Shown piece by piece: positions 18,579 to 27,999 of a stretch of DNA of 64,000 nt. Location: assembly GCA_012845835.1 (NCBI GenBank), contig JABAKD010000023.1, positions 5,624,137 to 5,688,136 of the forward strand, given 5' to 3'. Position 1 is the first letter of the stretch. Each line of letters begins with the position of its first letter. A program made the position numbers and the translations under genes. This stretch comes from Undaria pinnatifida (lineage: Eukaryota; Sar; Phaeophyceae; Laminariales; Alariaceae). The notes beneath the pieces are model-generated. The model did no database searches and had not been told where the DNA came from. It saw only the letters and a list, made by a program, of their open reading frames with translations.

Positions 18579-19040
18579 TCAGTCGAGGCCGCGACGGCGT
18601 GTCGCATGAATCCGAGGCCAACACCGAGGTACAGCGGGAAATGCCGATGGTCCCCAGTTCCCGAACCTGCCACAGGATATTGGGACGAACGCGCGCGAGT
18701 TATCAAGAACGGAGCCGCGATTCCAGCGAGAGATACCGTCGGCGGCAGCGTTGTGGATACCACGCACATGCGTCGCCTCGAAATGCTATCCATATGACAC
18801 TTCGAGAACGCCGAGGAGACGCATAAGGGCACCGGAACGCAGTTCCACCCCCCCCCGACACCGCCGCACCCAATGCACGGCGGCCTTGTTGTCTCCTCGC
18901 AACAAAGCACGATCTCCCGTCGCTGACGGTTGATCGGCACGCGAAGACACTAGGACAAATGCCGACACAACTATGCCCAAAAGTTCAAGCACGTTTATAG
19001 ATAAGTCGTCCAAGCCGCGGACGGACTTATTCGAGCCGCA
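18579..19040 (-). pseudogene. RNase H domain of the DIRS-order element (frameshifted)
   Basis: Degrades RNA in the RNA:DNA hybrid. Recognisable blocks on the minus strand are DDLSINVLELLGIVVSAFV (about 18955-19013), LLRGDNKAAVHWVRR with the conserved Asp-Asn (about 18865-18905) and ATHVRGIHNAAADGISRW (about 18723-18780), which corresponds to the usual HV.G..N..AD..SR ending. A frameshift lies near 18785, between the second and third blocks. It sits between RT and recombinase as in DIRS-order polyproteins. Confidence 0.75.
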
Positions 19041-19121
19041 AAACCGTGACTGTTCCTGGGCTATGTGATCATAGCGCCAGTAAACACCGGCTTCGAGACA
19101 GTATCCCCCGACGACCTTTTT

Positions 19122-19700
19122 TCACTCGGCCGAGAACAACGTACGTTGCACCTGGCGGTCCAGCAAATGACACATCGGCGCCGACAATACCCCGCCGGGC
19201 GCGTCAACACCTTTGTCGACAATCCACCGCCAGAACTCGAAATCCGCATGGAACTCGGGCCCAAGGGCAACACGCCGCCCCGGATTGGCCATTCGGCCAG
19301 CGAAGTGATCACCGGCTGCGATGCGCGGCATCCCAACCAAAGCCAACAAACGGTCCACGAAGAAAGACCCAGCACGAACGACAAAATAGATATGCATGAG
19401 GAAACCCGCCAGCTGCGACACCTGTTTCGCTGAAGCATAGGTGCGAGTCGGGGGCCACTCCGCTAAAAGCAATCGCAGCTTGAGGCACTTATGTGACGGC
19501 GACGTCACCGTAAGCGCCTCTGTGTCCACCAACCAGCCCAGCACTTCGAGACGCGTGTCCCAGTTAGTGATTTTTCTGGCAGACAGAAGAGGAGGGTCGG
19601 ACGCGCCACGTACGTCCAACAAGCGAAAGTGGTCCGACGCCAACGACTGCAAAGCCCGCATACAGCGACGACCGTCCGCGGCCACCACCGAACTTGACAA
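19122..19700 (-). pseudogene. RT thumb/connection region of the DIRS-order element
   Basis: The minus-strand frame carries RKITNWDTRLEVLGWLVDTE, then KLRLLLAEWPPTRTYASAKQ and SQLAGFLMHIYFVVRAGSFF. This pattern (LGW.vDT followed by a K..L..LL.eW helix and L.G.L.....V..G) is typical of the segment linking RT to RNase H in DIRS-order elements. It is one frame away from the RT core, so a frameshift near 19.6-19.7 kb separates them. Confidence 0.75.
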
Positions 19701-20508
19701 GAATGCCGTCGTCTACGTAGTACCGCACGAAAAAACGACTCCCGGCGTAGCCGCCGCTACCGGAAACGGTTCGACAATTGCGAGGGAGGGACCTAACCGA
19801 ACCCCCCCCTGGCGGGGCAAGACGCACATGTTCGACGGAAGCCGCCCCTTGTGGGGAAACGGCCGCATCTTGAAACGTAGAGTGGGTGTGGGCACGTTCC
19901 AACGCAGAAGCCATCAGCCCCCAGAACCCGGGGCTATCACGCCACCCGAACTGCAAGGGAAGATGCACAACTACGTATTCGACCATTGCGTACCCAAACC
20001 CCGGCGCCCCTACCGAGTCAACTAAGACTTGACGAAAGACGTCTTTCACGTCAACCCGGCAAAGGACGATTCTAGCTGTGGGACCGTGCATCTGCCGCAA
20101 AAACAACGCCCGTAACAACACATCCCGAAGCACATCACCGAGCTCGCAGGAGAGGGCGGAGGAAAAATCGGTATCGTCGTTAACGCTGGAGTGGCCGCCC
20201 GCGCGCGCAACCGTGAGATTGTGAACGGTGCGAAACTTAGGCTTAAGCACGACGGCCCACGGCGAAACACGTAAACCCTGAATATCAGACGCGGAACTTA
20301 ATTTAAGCACCAAGGCCCGACCGTGCACAACGTCAGCACATATCTTTTGGTGAACAGCAACGGCATGGGGGGCGACGCTCGGGTGGTTACCGTATGCAAG
20401 CTCAGCAGTCAGATTATCCCCCCGCGCAACACACACCGGGGAGCCCGGTGCCGCAACGCGGAGCTCAACTGGTCGACACGAGGGAAGTTCTTGACAGTAC
20501 CAAACCAA
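19564..20508 (-). pseudogene. Reverse transcriptase core of the DIRS-order element
   Basis: A 314-codon open minus-strand frame without a convincing ATG start. RT motifs in order: LRVSPWAVVLKPKFRTVHNL (finger region), CRVDVKDVFRQV (motif A, first catalytic Asp, about 20045-20065), LPLQFGWRDSPGFWGLMASA (motif B) and RYYVDDGILV (motif C, catalytic Asp pair, about 19700-19727). The catalytic residues are intact. The N-terminal part is continued in another frame (20409-21182), so upstream frameshifts exist. The enzyme would copy element RNA into cDNA. Confidence 0.85.
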
Positions 20509-21182
20509 TGACGAACGATGTGAGGATAAATATGCTGGGCAATGCGAGCGGATCCGACAGCAAACGTAAACAATTTAACTCTGCCGGCACAGGCACGCAA
20601 AAGGGACGACCCCGCGCTGGCAACCACATCGAGATTCGTGGAACCTGTTGACGATACCGACCGCGTTACGCTACCCTGCGCGGCGCACCACGCCTCAACC
20701 GCCGACTCCAACTGGGCGTGCGCGCGTTCGCCGTCGGTCGAGCCGTGTCCGCACCCCGAGTCGAAATCCGAACGTTGCACCCGTTCGCAATGGCTAACTG
20801 TATCTCCGCGCGCGACCGATAAGCCAGTTCCTACAATGCGCGCCGAGAATAACGGACACTCACGCGCGCGCTCCCCATGGTTACCTCTATTCCCGAAAAC
20901 GACGGATCCCGGAGCAACGGGTACAAGCTCGCGCCCAACGCCACCTTCGCCCGCCAGCGTCTCCAACGCACGCCCCCGCAACCCCGCCGTGACTCCGCGG
21001 ACTGCCGGTACTTTCGACGCCCCGCCAGCCTCGACCGTCGACGCAACCGCCGCACCAGCCGCCAACGCCGCAGCCGGGCCCCCCGAGGGTGGACCCAACA
21101 CGCGGCCGCCACTCTCAGTTGTTGACGCAGCCGCTACATCCACCGCCGGCGCCGCAGTTGCGCCCACAAAGGTCGGCCCCAC
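20409..21182 (-). pseudogene. Linker/N-terminal polyprotein region of the DIRS-order element
   Basis: Open minus-strand frame rich in Ala, Gly, Val and Ser that ends with SARIAQHIYPHIVRHWF just before the RT frame takes over. No domain is recognised. It is probably the low-complexity segment between Gag-like and RT parts. The overlapping 303-codon plus-strand frame is a shadow of the same GC-rich sequence. Confidence 0.45.
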
Positions 21183-21228
21183 CTGGCGGCAGGGCCGGTG
21201 TCTTCATTCAGAACCAGAACCAGCGCCT

Positions 21229-22140
21229 TTACCCCCGTCGCCTCCTCTGTTGCCCCCCGCGGGGAGGACCGCACGCAGCGACAACGCCGGCGGCCCTCCG
21301 CCCGCCGCCGCCACGCTTCCACCCTTCATCCCTGCCAGCGAGTGGAGATGGCGAGGATGCCGAGACCGCGGGGGCCTCGTGCAGGAAGTTACACGGACAC
21401 CAGTTGCATGTACCGGTGCACGCGAACACCCGGCAGGCCTGGGGGAGACTTGAATTGGCCTTTCCCTTGGACCCGGACGACCCAGCGGGGGGAGCGGTGG
21501 CCTTTCGCTTGGTGGGCCTGTCTGCGCCGGAACCGATTCTGCTGAGTACGAGCCGGAGCACCTCCCCCCCGCCGCGGCACAATTCGAGGGTGCGTACAAA
21601 CTCGGGCATGGGTGGGGGGTCGACCACAGTACCAGCTGGGGGAGGGACAACAGCAGGGGACGACCTCTGCGCAGCACGCATGACCCATAAAGCGATGTCG
21701 CGGTTAACCATATCACACAGCAACGCATGCGCTTCTGGGACGGACAGCATACAGTAGTTGCTGAATGTGTGTGCACGCAGGCCCATGACCGCCACCGTAA
21801 ACGCGTCGCCAAGGGCGTTGACCTGCGCCAGACACGGGAGATTGTCGGCGACCCCGGGCGAGAGACCAACAGAAAAAAACGCAACGACGGCCAATCTCAA
21901 CAGGTCGAGACGGTCGGCGACCATGAGTGAGTGCCCGATGGGCCCGTCCACGCGGGGCCCACGAGCCCCGACGTCAAAGGAGCTGAAAGACCGAAGCAGG
22001 GGTGCGACGTTGGCTGTCACATGGATGGCCTCCCCCACGAACAACTGCAGGTCAGCGGGAGAGTCCCCGAGGTTCGGGAGGATACGCCCTCAAATAATCC
22101 ACAGCTTCCTAGCTGTGCTCACCTTGTTCCATGTCGCCAT
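21229..22140 (-). pseudogene. Gag-like region of the DIRS-order element
   Basis: The minus-strand frame starts near ATGGCGACATGGAACAAG (about 22123-22140), passes one in-frame TGA near 22093, and is then open for about 270 codons. The N-terminal half is helical (LLRSFSSF.., DRLDLLRLAVVAF). The C-terminal half is basic and Pro-rich and ends with CRVFACTGTCNWCPCNFLHE, a Cys/His cluster that could be a nucleic-acid-binding zinc motif but is not the canonical CX2CX4HX4C knuckle. Gag role inferred from position and composition. Confidence 0.5.
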
Positions 22141-22155
22141 TACGGTTGTAAGTTG

Positions 22156-22536
22156 TTATTTTTGTCGCTGCCGTTCCTGAGCGTCACGGTCGTCTCGGGA
22201 GGCTACCCGATCAGAGTTGTTCTCCACGAACTGGCGAAGGATGATGTCGAAATTAGCTACCTGATCAGCACAGACAGCCGCTACCTCGCGGGAGGAAGAA
22301 GTGGTTGCAGATATCTCGGCAAATGTTTCGTCAAGGCGCGCATGGACCCGCGCGAGTTCGGCCTCAACCTGTCGGGCCCACGTGGCCAAGTCATCCGAAC
22401 GCGAAGCCGCACCGACCGCTGGCGCCCCGGAGGAGGACCCCGAGCCCGCGAGAGCTGCGGCGGCCCGGGCACGCAGAGTAGCCTCCGCTTCTCCGCTGGC
22501 GGCGGCAGGCGCCGCGGCACTCGGCGAATCGCCCAT
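22156..22536 (-). CDS. Small coiled-coil ORF1 of the DIRS-order element
   Basis: A 127-codon minus-strand frame from an ATG at about 22536 (MGDSPSAAAPAAASGEAEAT). It has an Ala/Ser-rich N-terminus and then a charged heptad-like segment (WARQVEAELARVHARLDETF) suited to a coiled coil. It sits immediately after repeat A1 and before the Gag-like frame, so it is probably the first product of the element. No catalytic motifs. Confidence 0.45.
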   Translation of the reverse strand: MGDSPSAAAPAAASGEAEATLRARAAAALAGSGSSSGAPAVGAASRSDDLATWARQVEAELARVHARLDETFAEISATTSSSREVAAVCADQVANFDIILRQFVENNSDRVASRDDRDAQERQRQK

Positions 22537-22658
22537 CGTCGAAGAGACAGCCCGCAACGCTCGCCACAGCAGTAGTCACAGCGAATGATCACAACGGCAG
22601 TCACCACAGCAGTCCCAGCGAAATCTCACAGCAGCAGTCGCAGCGAATCCCGCTTGCA

Positions 22659-22889
22659 TGGGAAATCAGCCAGTCTATCACACCTTGAACCTGTCTCGCT
22701 GACGATGATTATCTCTTCTCTGCGTGCTTCGCTTGTCAGCAACCAGACAGACTGATCCAAGGTTCCCTTTGCTATACCAGGACACGTACAAGTAACCATC
22801 GGCGTTGATCTCATTGGTCAACGTGCAATAACCCCAAACTTCTTCCGTACATACAAAACCCTTATTTCCTCGTGCCTCGATGATAAGAC
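22659..22889 (-). repeat. Split direct repeat A1 (5' end of the element)
   Basis: Direct copy of 16948-17190. On the minus strand it is the 5' boundary of the retrotransposon. Homology to A2 stops at about 22889. Confidence 0.9.
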
Positions 22890-23274
22890 GCAAAACCCGC
22901 ATGAAGGGTAGATATTATAGTAAGCATTTTATTTTTATATGGCATGGTCAGTAGAGGGCAGGGGTTTTAAATAAGCATTATATTGTCACGTGACATTATG
23001 ACCAATCGGGTGGGTTGTAATTATCGCTGTAGGTGTATTATTGTACATCCATTCTGCGTACCTACACTGTTATAATCCAAGCAGAGGAGGGTGTAGGAAA
23101 AAAGGTTGTGTCACAAAGCACAGAATACCAACAGTCAGAGTGTGATTATTGTATCTATCACACTGTGATAAAATAATACACATTGATGATATACTCTATA
23201 TCTTACTTGCAGTAGTTTAGGCACAACTACTGTTTATGGTAGGAACTGTATTTAGTACTTCGGAATATTATTGA
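22890..23274. other. AT-rich spacer, nothing recognised
   Basis: Between the DIRS-order element and the TRIM-like element. No frames or repeats I can support. Confidence 0.5.
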
Positions 23275-24205
23275 TGTTATTATTAAGATTCGGCCTCGAA
23301 AGACCTGTAATTATCCGAATTTGATATCATTTGGATGGGTTTCGTATGATAAGGTTGGCGTTTTATATTCGGGAAAGTCAAGAAATAGATCGGAGGCACG
23401 TGCCTCCGATCTCAGAAGCTATCCGGGGCTCTGGTGGAATCGAATAAAGCTACGTCTCTAAGAAGGCAAACAAAGTAAGTACTTTCCGAGGACCTGCTCA
23501 ATTGGCAGACCTGCAGGGGGCACTCTGTGTCCCCACCCTATAACCTAACAAATGACGTCGTCGACAGACCATGGGTTTTTTGGGTCGTGGGTTCAAATCC
23601 CACATTCACCATATAAACTTTTTCAGGCTTTCCCCATGTCGAACTTGAAAAATACTCTCTCTGGTATACCCAGGAAATGGAACGGCTTGGATAATTGACA
23701 AATCCGCCCGTGTATCCGGCCGACCTGGTATCCCACCGTTTCAGGGGGGGGAAGTGTTGTAAGCCTTAGTTTGGGTAAGCTATTGGTTAACCTTTGCAAG
23801 TGGTTAAACGGACTAATACTCCACCAATTCCATTTGAGGAGCCGCATCTTCGACTCATGGTCTAGTTCGTAGAACCGGAGTTTCCCCGAATCTCCCATAT
23901 TTCTGCATATATATGCGACTCATCAGGGTGGGCTAGTGTTAAGATACGGCCTCGAAAGGCCTGTAATTATATGAATTTGATATCATTCGGATGGGTTTCG
24001 GATGATAAGGTTGGCGTTTTATATTCGCAAGGGTTAAGAATATATCGGAGGCACGTGCCTCCGATCTCAGAAGCTATCCGGGGCTCTGGTGGAATCGAAT
24101 AAAGCTACGTCTCTACGAAGGCAAACAAAGTGAGTACTCTCCGAGGACCTGCTCAATTGGTAGACCTACAGGGGGCACTCTGTGTCCCCACCCTATAACC
24201 TTACA
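23275..24205 (+). mobile_element. TRIM-like LTR element (chimeric)
   Basis: Two direct repeats bound it: 23275-23550 and 23937-24205, each beginning TGTTA and ending in ACA. They share GGCCTCGAAAG.CCTGTAATTA, TCGGAGGCACGTGCCTCCGA (a perfect palindrome), GGGGCTCTGGTGGAATCGAA and GGGGGCACTCTGTGTCCCCA (a hairpin). Directly after the left repeat comes TGACGTCGTCGACAGACC, which aligns with the primer-binding-site-like sequence of the TRIM at 27.4 kb. The 386-bp interior contains a second, shorter LTR-like sequence (23755-23834) preceded by a polypurine run, so two related mini-elements appear recombined. No protein coding. Confidence 0.7.
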
Positions 24206-24606
24206 TTATGAAGTATATGCAAAGTTGTGGTTGATTATGTGTGTATGTGTCTGGTATCCTTTTCCATGAGAAACACTTGATTTTGAGTCGAGGAAAGTAT
24301 CATATACTATACCTAGCATATACAACTATATACCTAGACCTCGCCCCCTTCGGACGTCTCGCTCGGCATATCCTCCCCCCTCTCAGCCCTTCTCAGCACG
24401 TAATTGCCGAAAAGACAATTAGTTGCTGGGGAAAAGAACCGTCCCGAAGTTCCTTGCCTTCCTTGCTTTCCCTAGTCTCATTCTTACTTACTTTTTAGCT
24501 CTCATTCTCTGATCTTTACTGCTTGCTCTCTGATATTTTTATTTTGATTTTTCAGCAACTTCTTTTTTGTACTTTTATTTGAAGTTGGCCAATTGCTGGC
24601 TGTTGA
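24206..24606. other. Upstream region of a spliced gene
   Basis: No clear gene. Contains CTCTC-rich stretches at 24375-24400 and a TTTTTCAG polypyrimidine-AG at 24549-24555 that could be a splice acceptor. A stop in the frame of the following exon lies at 24604-24606. Confidence 0.35.
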
Positions 24607-25063
24607 GAGGGAATTGCCGTTGACGGCTGCAAACAATTTGAATTTGAAATTTGCCGGATCGGCAATAACAATTTGAAGTTGAAATTTGCGAAGCGGACCA
24701 AGGCTAGTGCGGGAGGAGGCTCCGCCAACAGTGGGGGTGGTGGAGGTTCAGGATCAGGCGTGTGGAAGCTGGTCGGGCAAGAACGGGACTCAGCTTCTTC
24801 TGGCAATCCTGATTGGCCGTGCCCGAGCAAGGGTTGTGACGGCTTCCTCATCGCACGAAATAGGAGAAACAGGAGTTCCCAGTACGCTGTCTGCGACACC
24901 TGCAGGAGTGACGAGCCTTCCACGTGCCAAGCTTTTCATAACCTTAACAAGAAGCACTGGGGAAGCGGCGACAACCCTCGTGTGTGTGACTGGTGTGACG
25001 CGGACACCTGTGATTCACCTTCGATCGGCGTCCCTAACGAAGGAGCTGAGAGCTTGACGAAAC
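24607..25063 (+). CDS. Exon of an unknown Cys-containing protein
   Basis: An open frame of about 150 codons ends at a good donor (GACGAAAC|GTGAGT, 25063/25064). It reads through a Gly/Ser-rich linker (SGGGGGSGSG), then DWPCPSKGCDGFLIARNRR, QYAVCDTCRSDEP and NPRVCDWCDADTC. The C-x3-C, C-x2-C and C-x2-C-x4-C spacings suggest a small metal-binding module, but I do not recognise the family. No in-frame ATG near the beginning is convincing, so an upstream exon is likely. Downstream, two copies of a Cys-containing exon and a terminal exon follow on the same strand. Linking them is inference, because the donor phase here (1) does not match the phase-0 exons without another exon in between. Confidence 0.5.
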
Positions 25064-25700
25064 GTGAGTTACATTTCTGTTGTTGTGCTGTGATTTCTTT
25101 TTCATGCGTACAAACACACTTTTGCATGTACGAGTATGATACGTGTACGGGGCAGTCCCGTCATCGCGGTGTAAGCGGGAATTGTACAAGTACTCAGGTC
25201 TACGAGTAGACCTTTGCAGTGACGCTGTGTGATGCGATTTCTTTTTCATACGTACAGCCAAACACACTTACTTCATGTATGTACGACTACGAGTACGGGG
25301 CAGTCCCGTCATCGGGGTAAGCGGGGGTTGAACAAGTGGTTCATGCAGTGACGCTTTGTGCTGTGATATAAACACACGTTTTGGATGTACGACTACGACT
25401 ACGTGGTATCTATACATGTAAGACGCAATGAAAACGGGCAAGTCTCATCACGGGGGTTAGCCAGGGTTGTAAAAATGGTCCATGCAGTAATAAATAACAC
25501 AGCAGCATGATACCTCAGCACCAGTCGCAGTACACACTGGAGGTTGATATATAGCAGTAAACAGAAGCTGAAGTTAACCTGGGTGATGCTGGAGAGCGGT
25601 CCCGTGATTGGGGTTAGCGAGTTGTTCATGTAGTGACGCGGTGTACTACTACTGTTACTCATTTTTCATACAACCACATGAACTCTTTGTATTAACGAGT
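25064..25700 (+). repeat. Intronic degenerate tandem repeats (about 130-150 bp)
   Basis: Four to five imperfect units with recurring landmarks GTGACGC..GTG, TTTCTTTTTCATACGTACA, TGTACGACTACGAGTACGGG, GCAGTCCCGTCATCGGGG and GGTTCATGCA. Units start near 25064, 25219, 25347, 25487 and 25634. They lie just after the splice donor. Confidence 0.7.
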
Positions 25701-26111
25701 ACAAGTAGGGTGCGCAACCTCTTCAGGAATCGCAGTACACGTCGGTCGTAATAGTGTTGATAGCAGCAGTAATAGAGTAGTACCGAACAATATATATAGC
25801 AGGTACTGTCTCTTACCCTTCGTTGTCGGTATTCCGCCGGTAGGCCTTATATAGCAGTATACCGGGGCTTACGCTTACCAGTTGCGACTGTGAATCCCGT
25901 TCGTTCCTGTCCCAGTGGTGGTTTCATAGGTGTTAGCAACGTTGTGGTACCAGGCAGGGCTTTGCCCATAAACGACCGCTTTCATTACAACAGCAGTGTT
26001 AAATTGTACGACTTCCTTTCCAACTTTGGAAATCGACGACAGCTACGTGGCCTTACTATTTTGAACATTCACTGAACGCAAGGTATTCCCATCCGTTGTT
26101 GTCGTTTGCAG

Positions 26112-26279
26112 AATCCCTGCGAAGCAGCCGCCGAGGGCCGCCAAGTCGGCGAGGACATAAACACGAAGTGCACCGGCGACATCAAGGTCGGTGACCTCCT
26201 GAAGAAGGCAGGCGACCACTTGCTCGATATACATCCCGCATTCCATTCCCACGGTGCCACGAGGGCGTTCGACATCGAG
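26112..26279 (+). CDS. Duplicated exon, copy 1
   Basis: 168 bp bounded by TCGTTTGCAG|AATCCC and GACATCGAG|GTACGTTC, phase 0 at both ends. Encodes 56 residues including NPCEAAAEGRQVGEDINTKC, a DIKVGDLLKKAGDHLL helix and HPAFHSHGATRAFDIE. Two cysteines. Family not recognised. Because the exon is symmetrical, including one or both copies would keep the reading frame. Confidence 0.6.
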
Positions 26280-27041
26280 GTACGTTCCACTCTTATCTTG
26301 CGTCCTGTGTGTCACGAGTCGAGACATCCATGTCTCTTGCTCAAGACTAGGGGATGGCGTGCGGATATAGTCTATGAAGTGCGGCTCTTTTTCCAAGTAC
26401 CAAGAGCAAGTACAACAATACCACAACAATTACTAACAGCGAAAGGAGCTCCAATAGCAGTACACACTGGAGGTTGATATATAGCAGTAAACAGAAGCTG
26501 AAGTTAACCTGGGTGATGCTGGAGAGCAGTCCCGTGATTGGGGTTAGCGAGTTGTTCATGTAGTGACGCGGTGTACTACTACTGTTACTCATTTTTCATA
26601 CAACCACATGAACTCTTTGTATTAACGAGTACAAGTAGGGTGCGCAACCTCTTCAGGAATCGCAGTACACGTCGGTCGTAATAGTGTTGATAGCAGCAGT
26701 AATAGAGTAGTACCGAACAATATATACAGCAGGTACTGTCTCTTACCCTTCGTTGTCGGTATTCCGCCGGTAGGCCTTATATAGCAGTATACCGGGGCTT
26801 ACGCTTACCAGTTGCGACTGTGAATCCCGTTCGTTCCTGTCCCAGTGGTGGTTTCATAGGTGTTAGCAACGTTGTGGTACCAGGCAGGGCTTTGCCCATA
26901 AACGACCGCTTTCATTACAACAGCAGTGTTAAATTGTACGACTTCCTTTCCAACTTTGGAAATCGACGACAGCTACGTGGCCTTACTATTTTGAACATTC
27001 ACTGAACGCAAGGTATTCCCATCCGTTGTTGTCGTTTGCAG

Positions 27042-27206
27042 AATCCCTGCGAAGCAGCCGCCGAGGGCCAAGTCGGCGAGGACATAAACACGAAGTGCAC
27101 CGGCGACATCAAGGTCGGTGACCTCCTGAAGAAGGCAGGCGACCACTTGCTCGATATACATCCCGCATTCCATTCCCACGGTGCCACGAGGGCGTTCGAC
27201 ATCGAG
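27042..27206 (+). CDS. Duplicated exon, copy 2
   Basis: 165 bp, identical to copy 1 except for loss of one codon (GRQVGED becomes GQVGED). The same splice acceptor and donor are intact. The deletion keeps the frame, consistent with continued selection or simply with recency. Confidence 0.6.
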
Positions 27207-27442
27207 GTACGTTCTACTCTTATCTTGCGTCCTGTGTGTCACGAGTCGAGACATCCATGTCTCTTGCTCAAGACTAGGGGATGGCGTGCGGATATAGTCT
27301 ATGAAGTGCGGCTCTTTTTCCAAGTACCAAGAGCAAGTACAACAATACCACAACAATTACTAACAGCGTAAGGAGCTCCAATAATTTGGATGGTTACGAC
27401 GTCTGCTGGAGAGAAGTACGAATACTTTTTTACACATACTTA

Positions 27443-27814
27443 TGTTATAAGGCTTAGTTTGGGTAAGCTATTGGTTAACCTGTGCAAGTGGTCAAACGGA
27501 CCAAAAGTACCCCACTAATACCTTAACAAATGGCGTCGTCGACAGACCATGGGTTTTTGGGTCGTGGGTTCGATCCCCACATCCACCATAATAAACTTTT
27601 TCAGATTTTCCCATGGCGAACTTGAAAAATACTCTCCCCGGCTTACCCAGGAAATGAAACGGCTTGGATAAATGACAGGTCCGCCCGTATATACGGCCGA
27701 CCTTCTATCCCGCCGTTTAAGGGGGGGAGAGTGTTATAAGGCTTAGTTTGGGTAAGCTATTGGTTAACCTGTGCAAGTGGTCAAACGGACTAATACCCCA
27801 CTAATTCCTTGACA
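27443..27814 (+). mobile_element. TRIM-like LTR retrotransposon, 372 bp
   Basis: LTRs of 86 bp (27443-27528) and 83 bp (27732-27814), each starting TGTTATAAGGCTTAG and ending AACA or GACA. Two bases after the left LTR lies TGGCGTCGTCGACAGACC (27531-27548), a primer-binding-site candidate starting with TGG. Immediately before the right LTR is the polypurine tract AAGGGGGGGAGAG. The flanks ACTTA (27438-27442) and ACTTA/CTTAT (from 27814/27815) look like a 4-5 bp target duplication. Non-coding interior of about 200 bp. All hallmarks of a terminal-repeat retrotransposon in miniature. Confidence 0.85.
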
Positions 27815-27961
27815 CTTATCGACGTTCTCCCGCCCTGCTTCAACGTTTGTGGACAGATCCACAAGACCATCGACAAAAAACAAGAGTGCAAGGTGCTGGG
27901 TACCTCCGCTGAGGAGGAAGAGTCCAAGCAAGCCTGCATGCTCCTTCGGAAGCAATGTTGA
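27815..27961 (+). CDS. Probable terminal exon of the unknown gene
   Basis: Open frame directly after the TRIM, reading LIDVLPPCFNVCGQIHKTID.. and ending QACMLLRKQC with TGA at 27959-27961. Five cysteines in fewer than 50 residues suggest a disulphide- or metal-stabilised segment. No splice acceptor AG is visible between the TRIM right end and the frame, so the TRIM may have inserted into the exon or at its edge. Assignment to the gene of 24.6-27.2 kb is inferred from strand, spacing and Cys content. Confidence 0.4.
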   Translation, partial: LIDVLPPCFNVCGQIHKTIDKKQECKVLGTSAEEEESKQACMLLRKQC

Positions 27962-27999
27962 CAGCACGTTCTTTATAGAACGTTAAGTTGTGGTTTATT

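Larger units (their letters stand above)
16117..22889 (-). mobile_element. Degenerate tyrosine-recombinase retrotransposon (DIRS order, PAT/Ngaro-like)
   Basis: Read on the minus strand, the element runs: repeat A1, Gag-like frames, reverse transcriptase, RNase H, tyrosine recombinase, repeat B1, repeat A2, repeat B2. That split-direct-repeat order (A1-ORFs-B1-A2-B2) and the recombinase in place of an integrase are hallmarks of PAT/Ngaro-type DIRS-order elements. Frames are broken by several shifts and stops, and a catalytic Arg of the recombinase is changed, so this copy is dead. About 640 bp of unassigned sequence separates A2 from B2, which is not expected in the canonical layout. Confidence 0.85.
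25531..27390 (+). repeat. 930-bp tandem duplication
   Basis: TACACACTGGAGGTTGATAT at 25531 recurs at 26461. The copies run to CTAACAGCG(A/T)AAGGAGCTCCAATA near 26455 and 27383. Apart from a 3-bp deletion in the second copy (GGGCCGCCAAG versus GGGCCAAG) and a few substitutions they are identical, so the duplication is recent. Each copy carries one complete exon with its splice sites. Confidence 0.95.

Noticed and set aside
20542..21757. Plus-strand frames of 222-303 codons, Pro/Ala/Arg-rich
   Set aside because: They lie opposite the minus-strand DIRS-order element whose RT, RNase H and recombinase motifs fix the coding strand. GC-rich shadow frames.
23553..23612. tRNA gene at GGGTTCAAATCCCACATTCACC in the TRIM interiors (also about 27560-27590)
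   Set aside because: The B-box-like half and a CCA-like end are visible, but no A box or matching 5' acceptor. Part of the TRIM interior.
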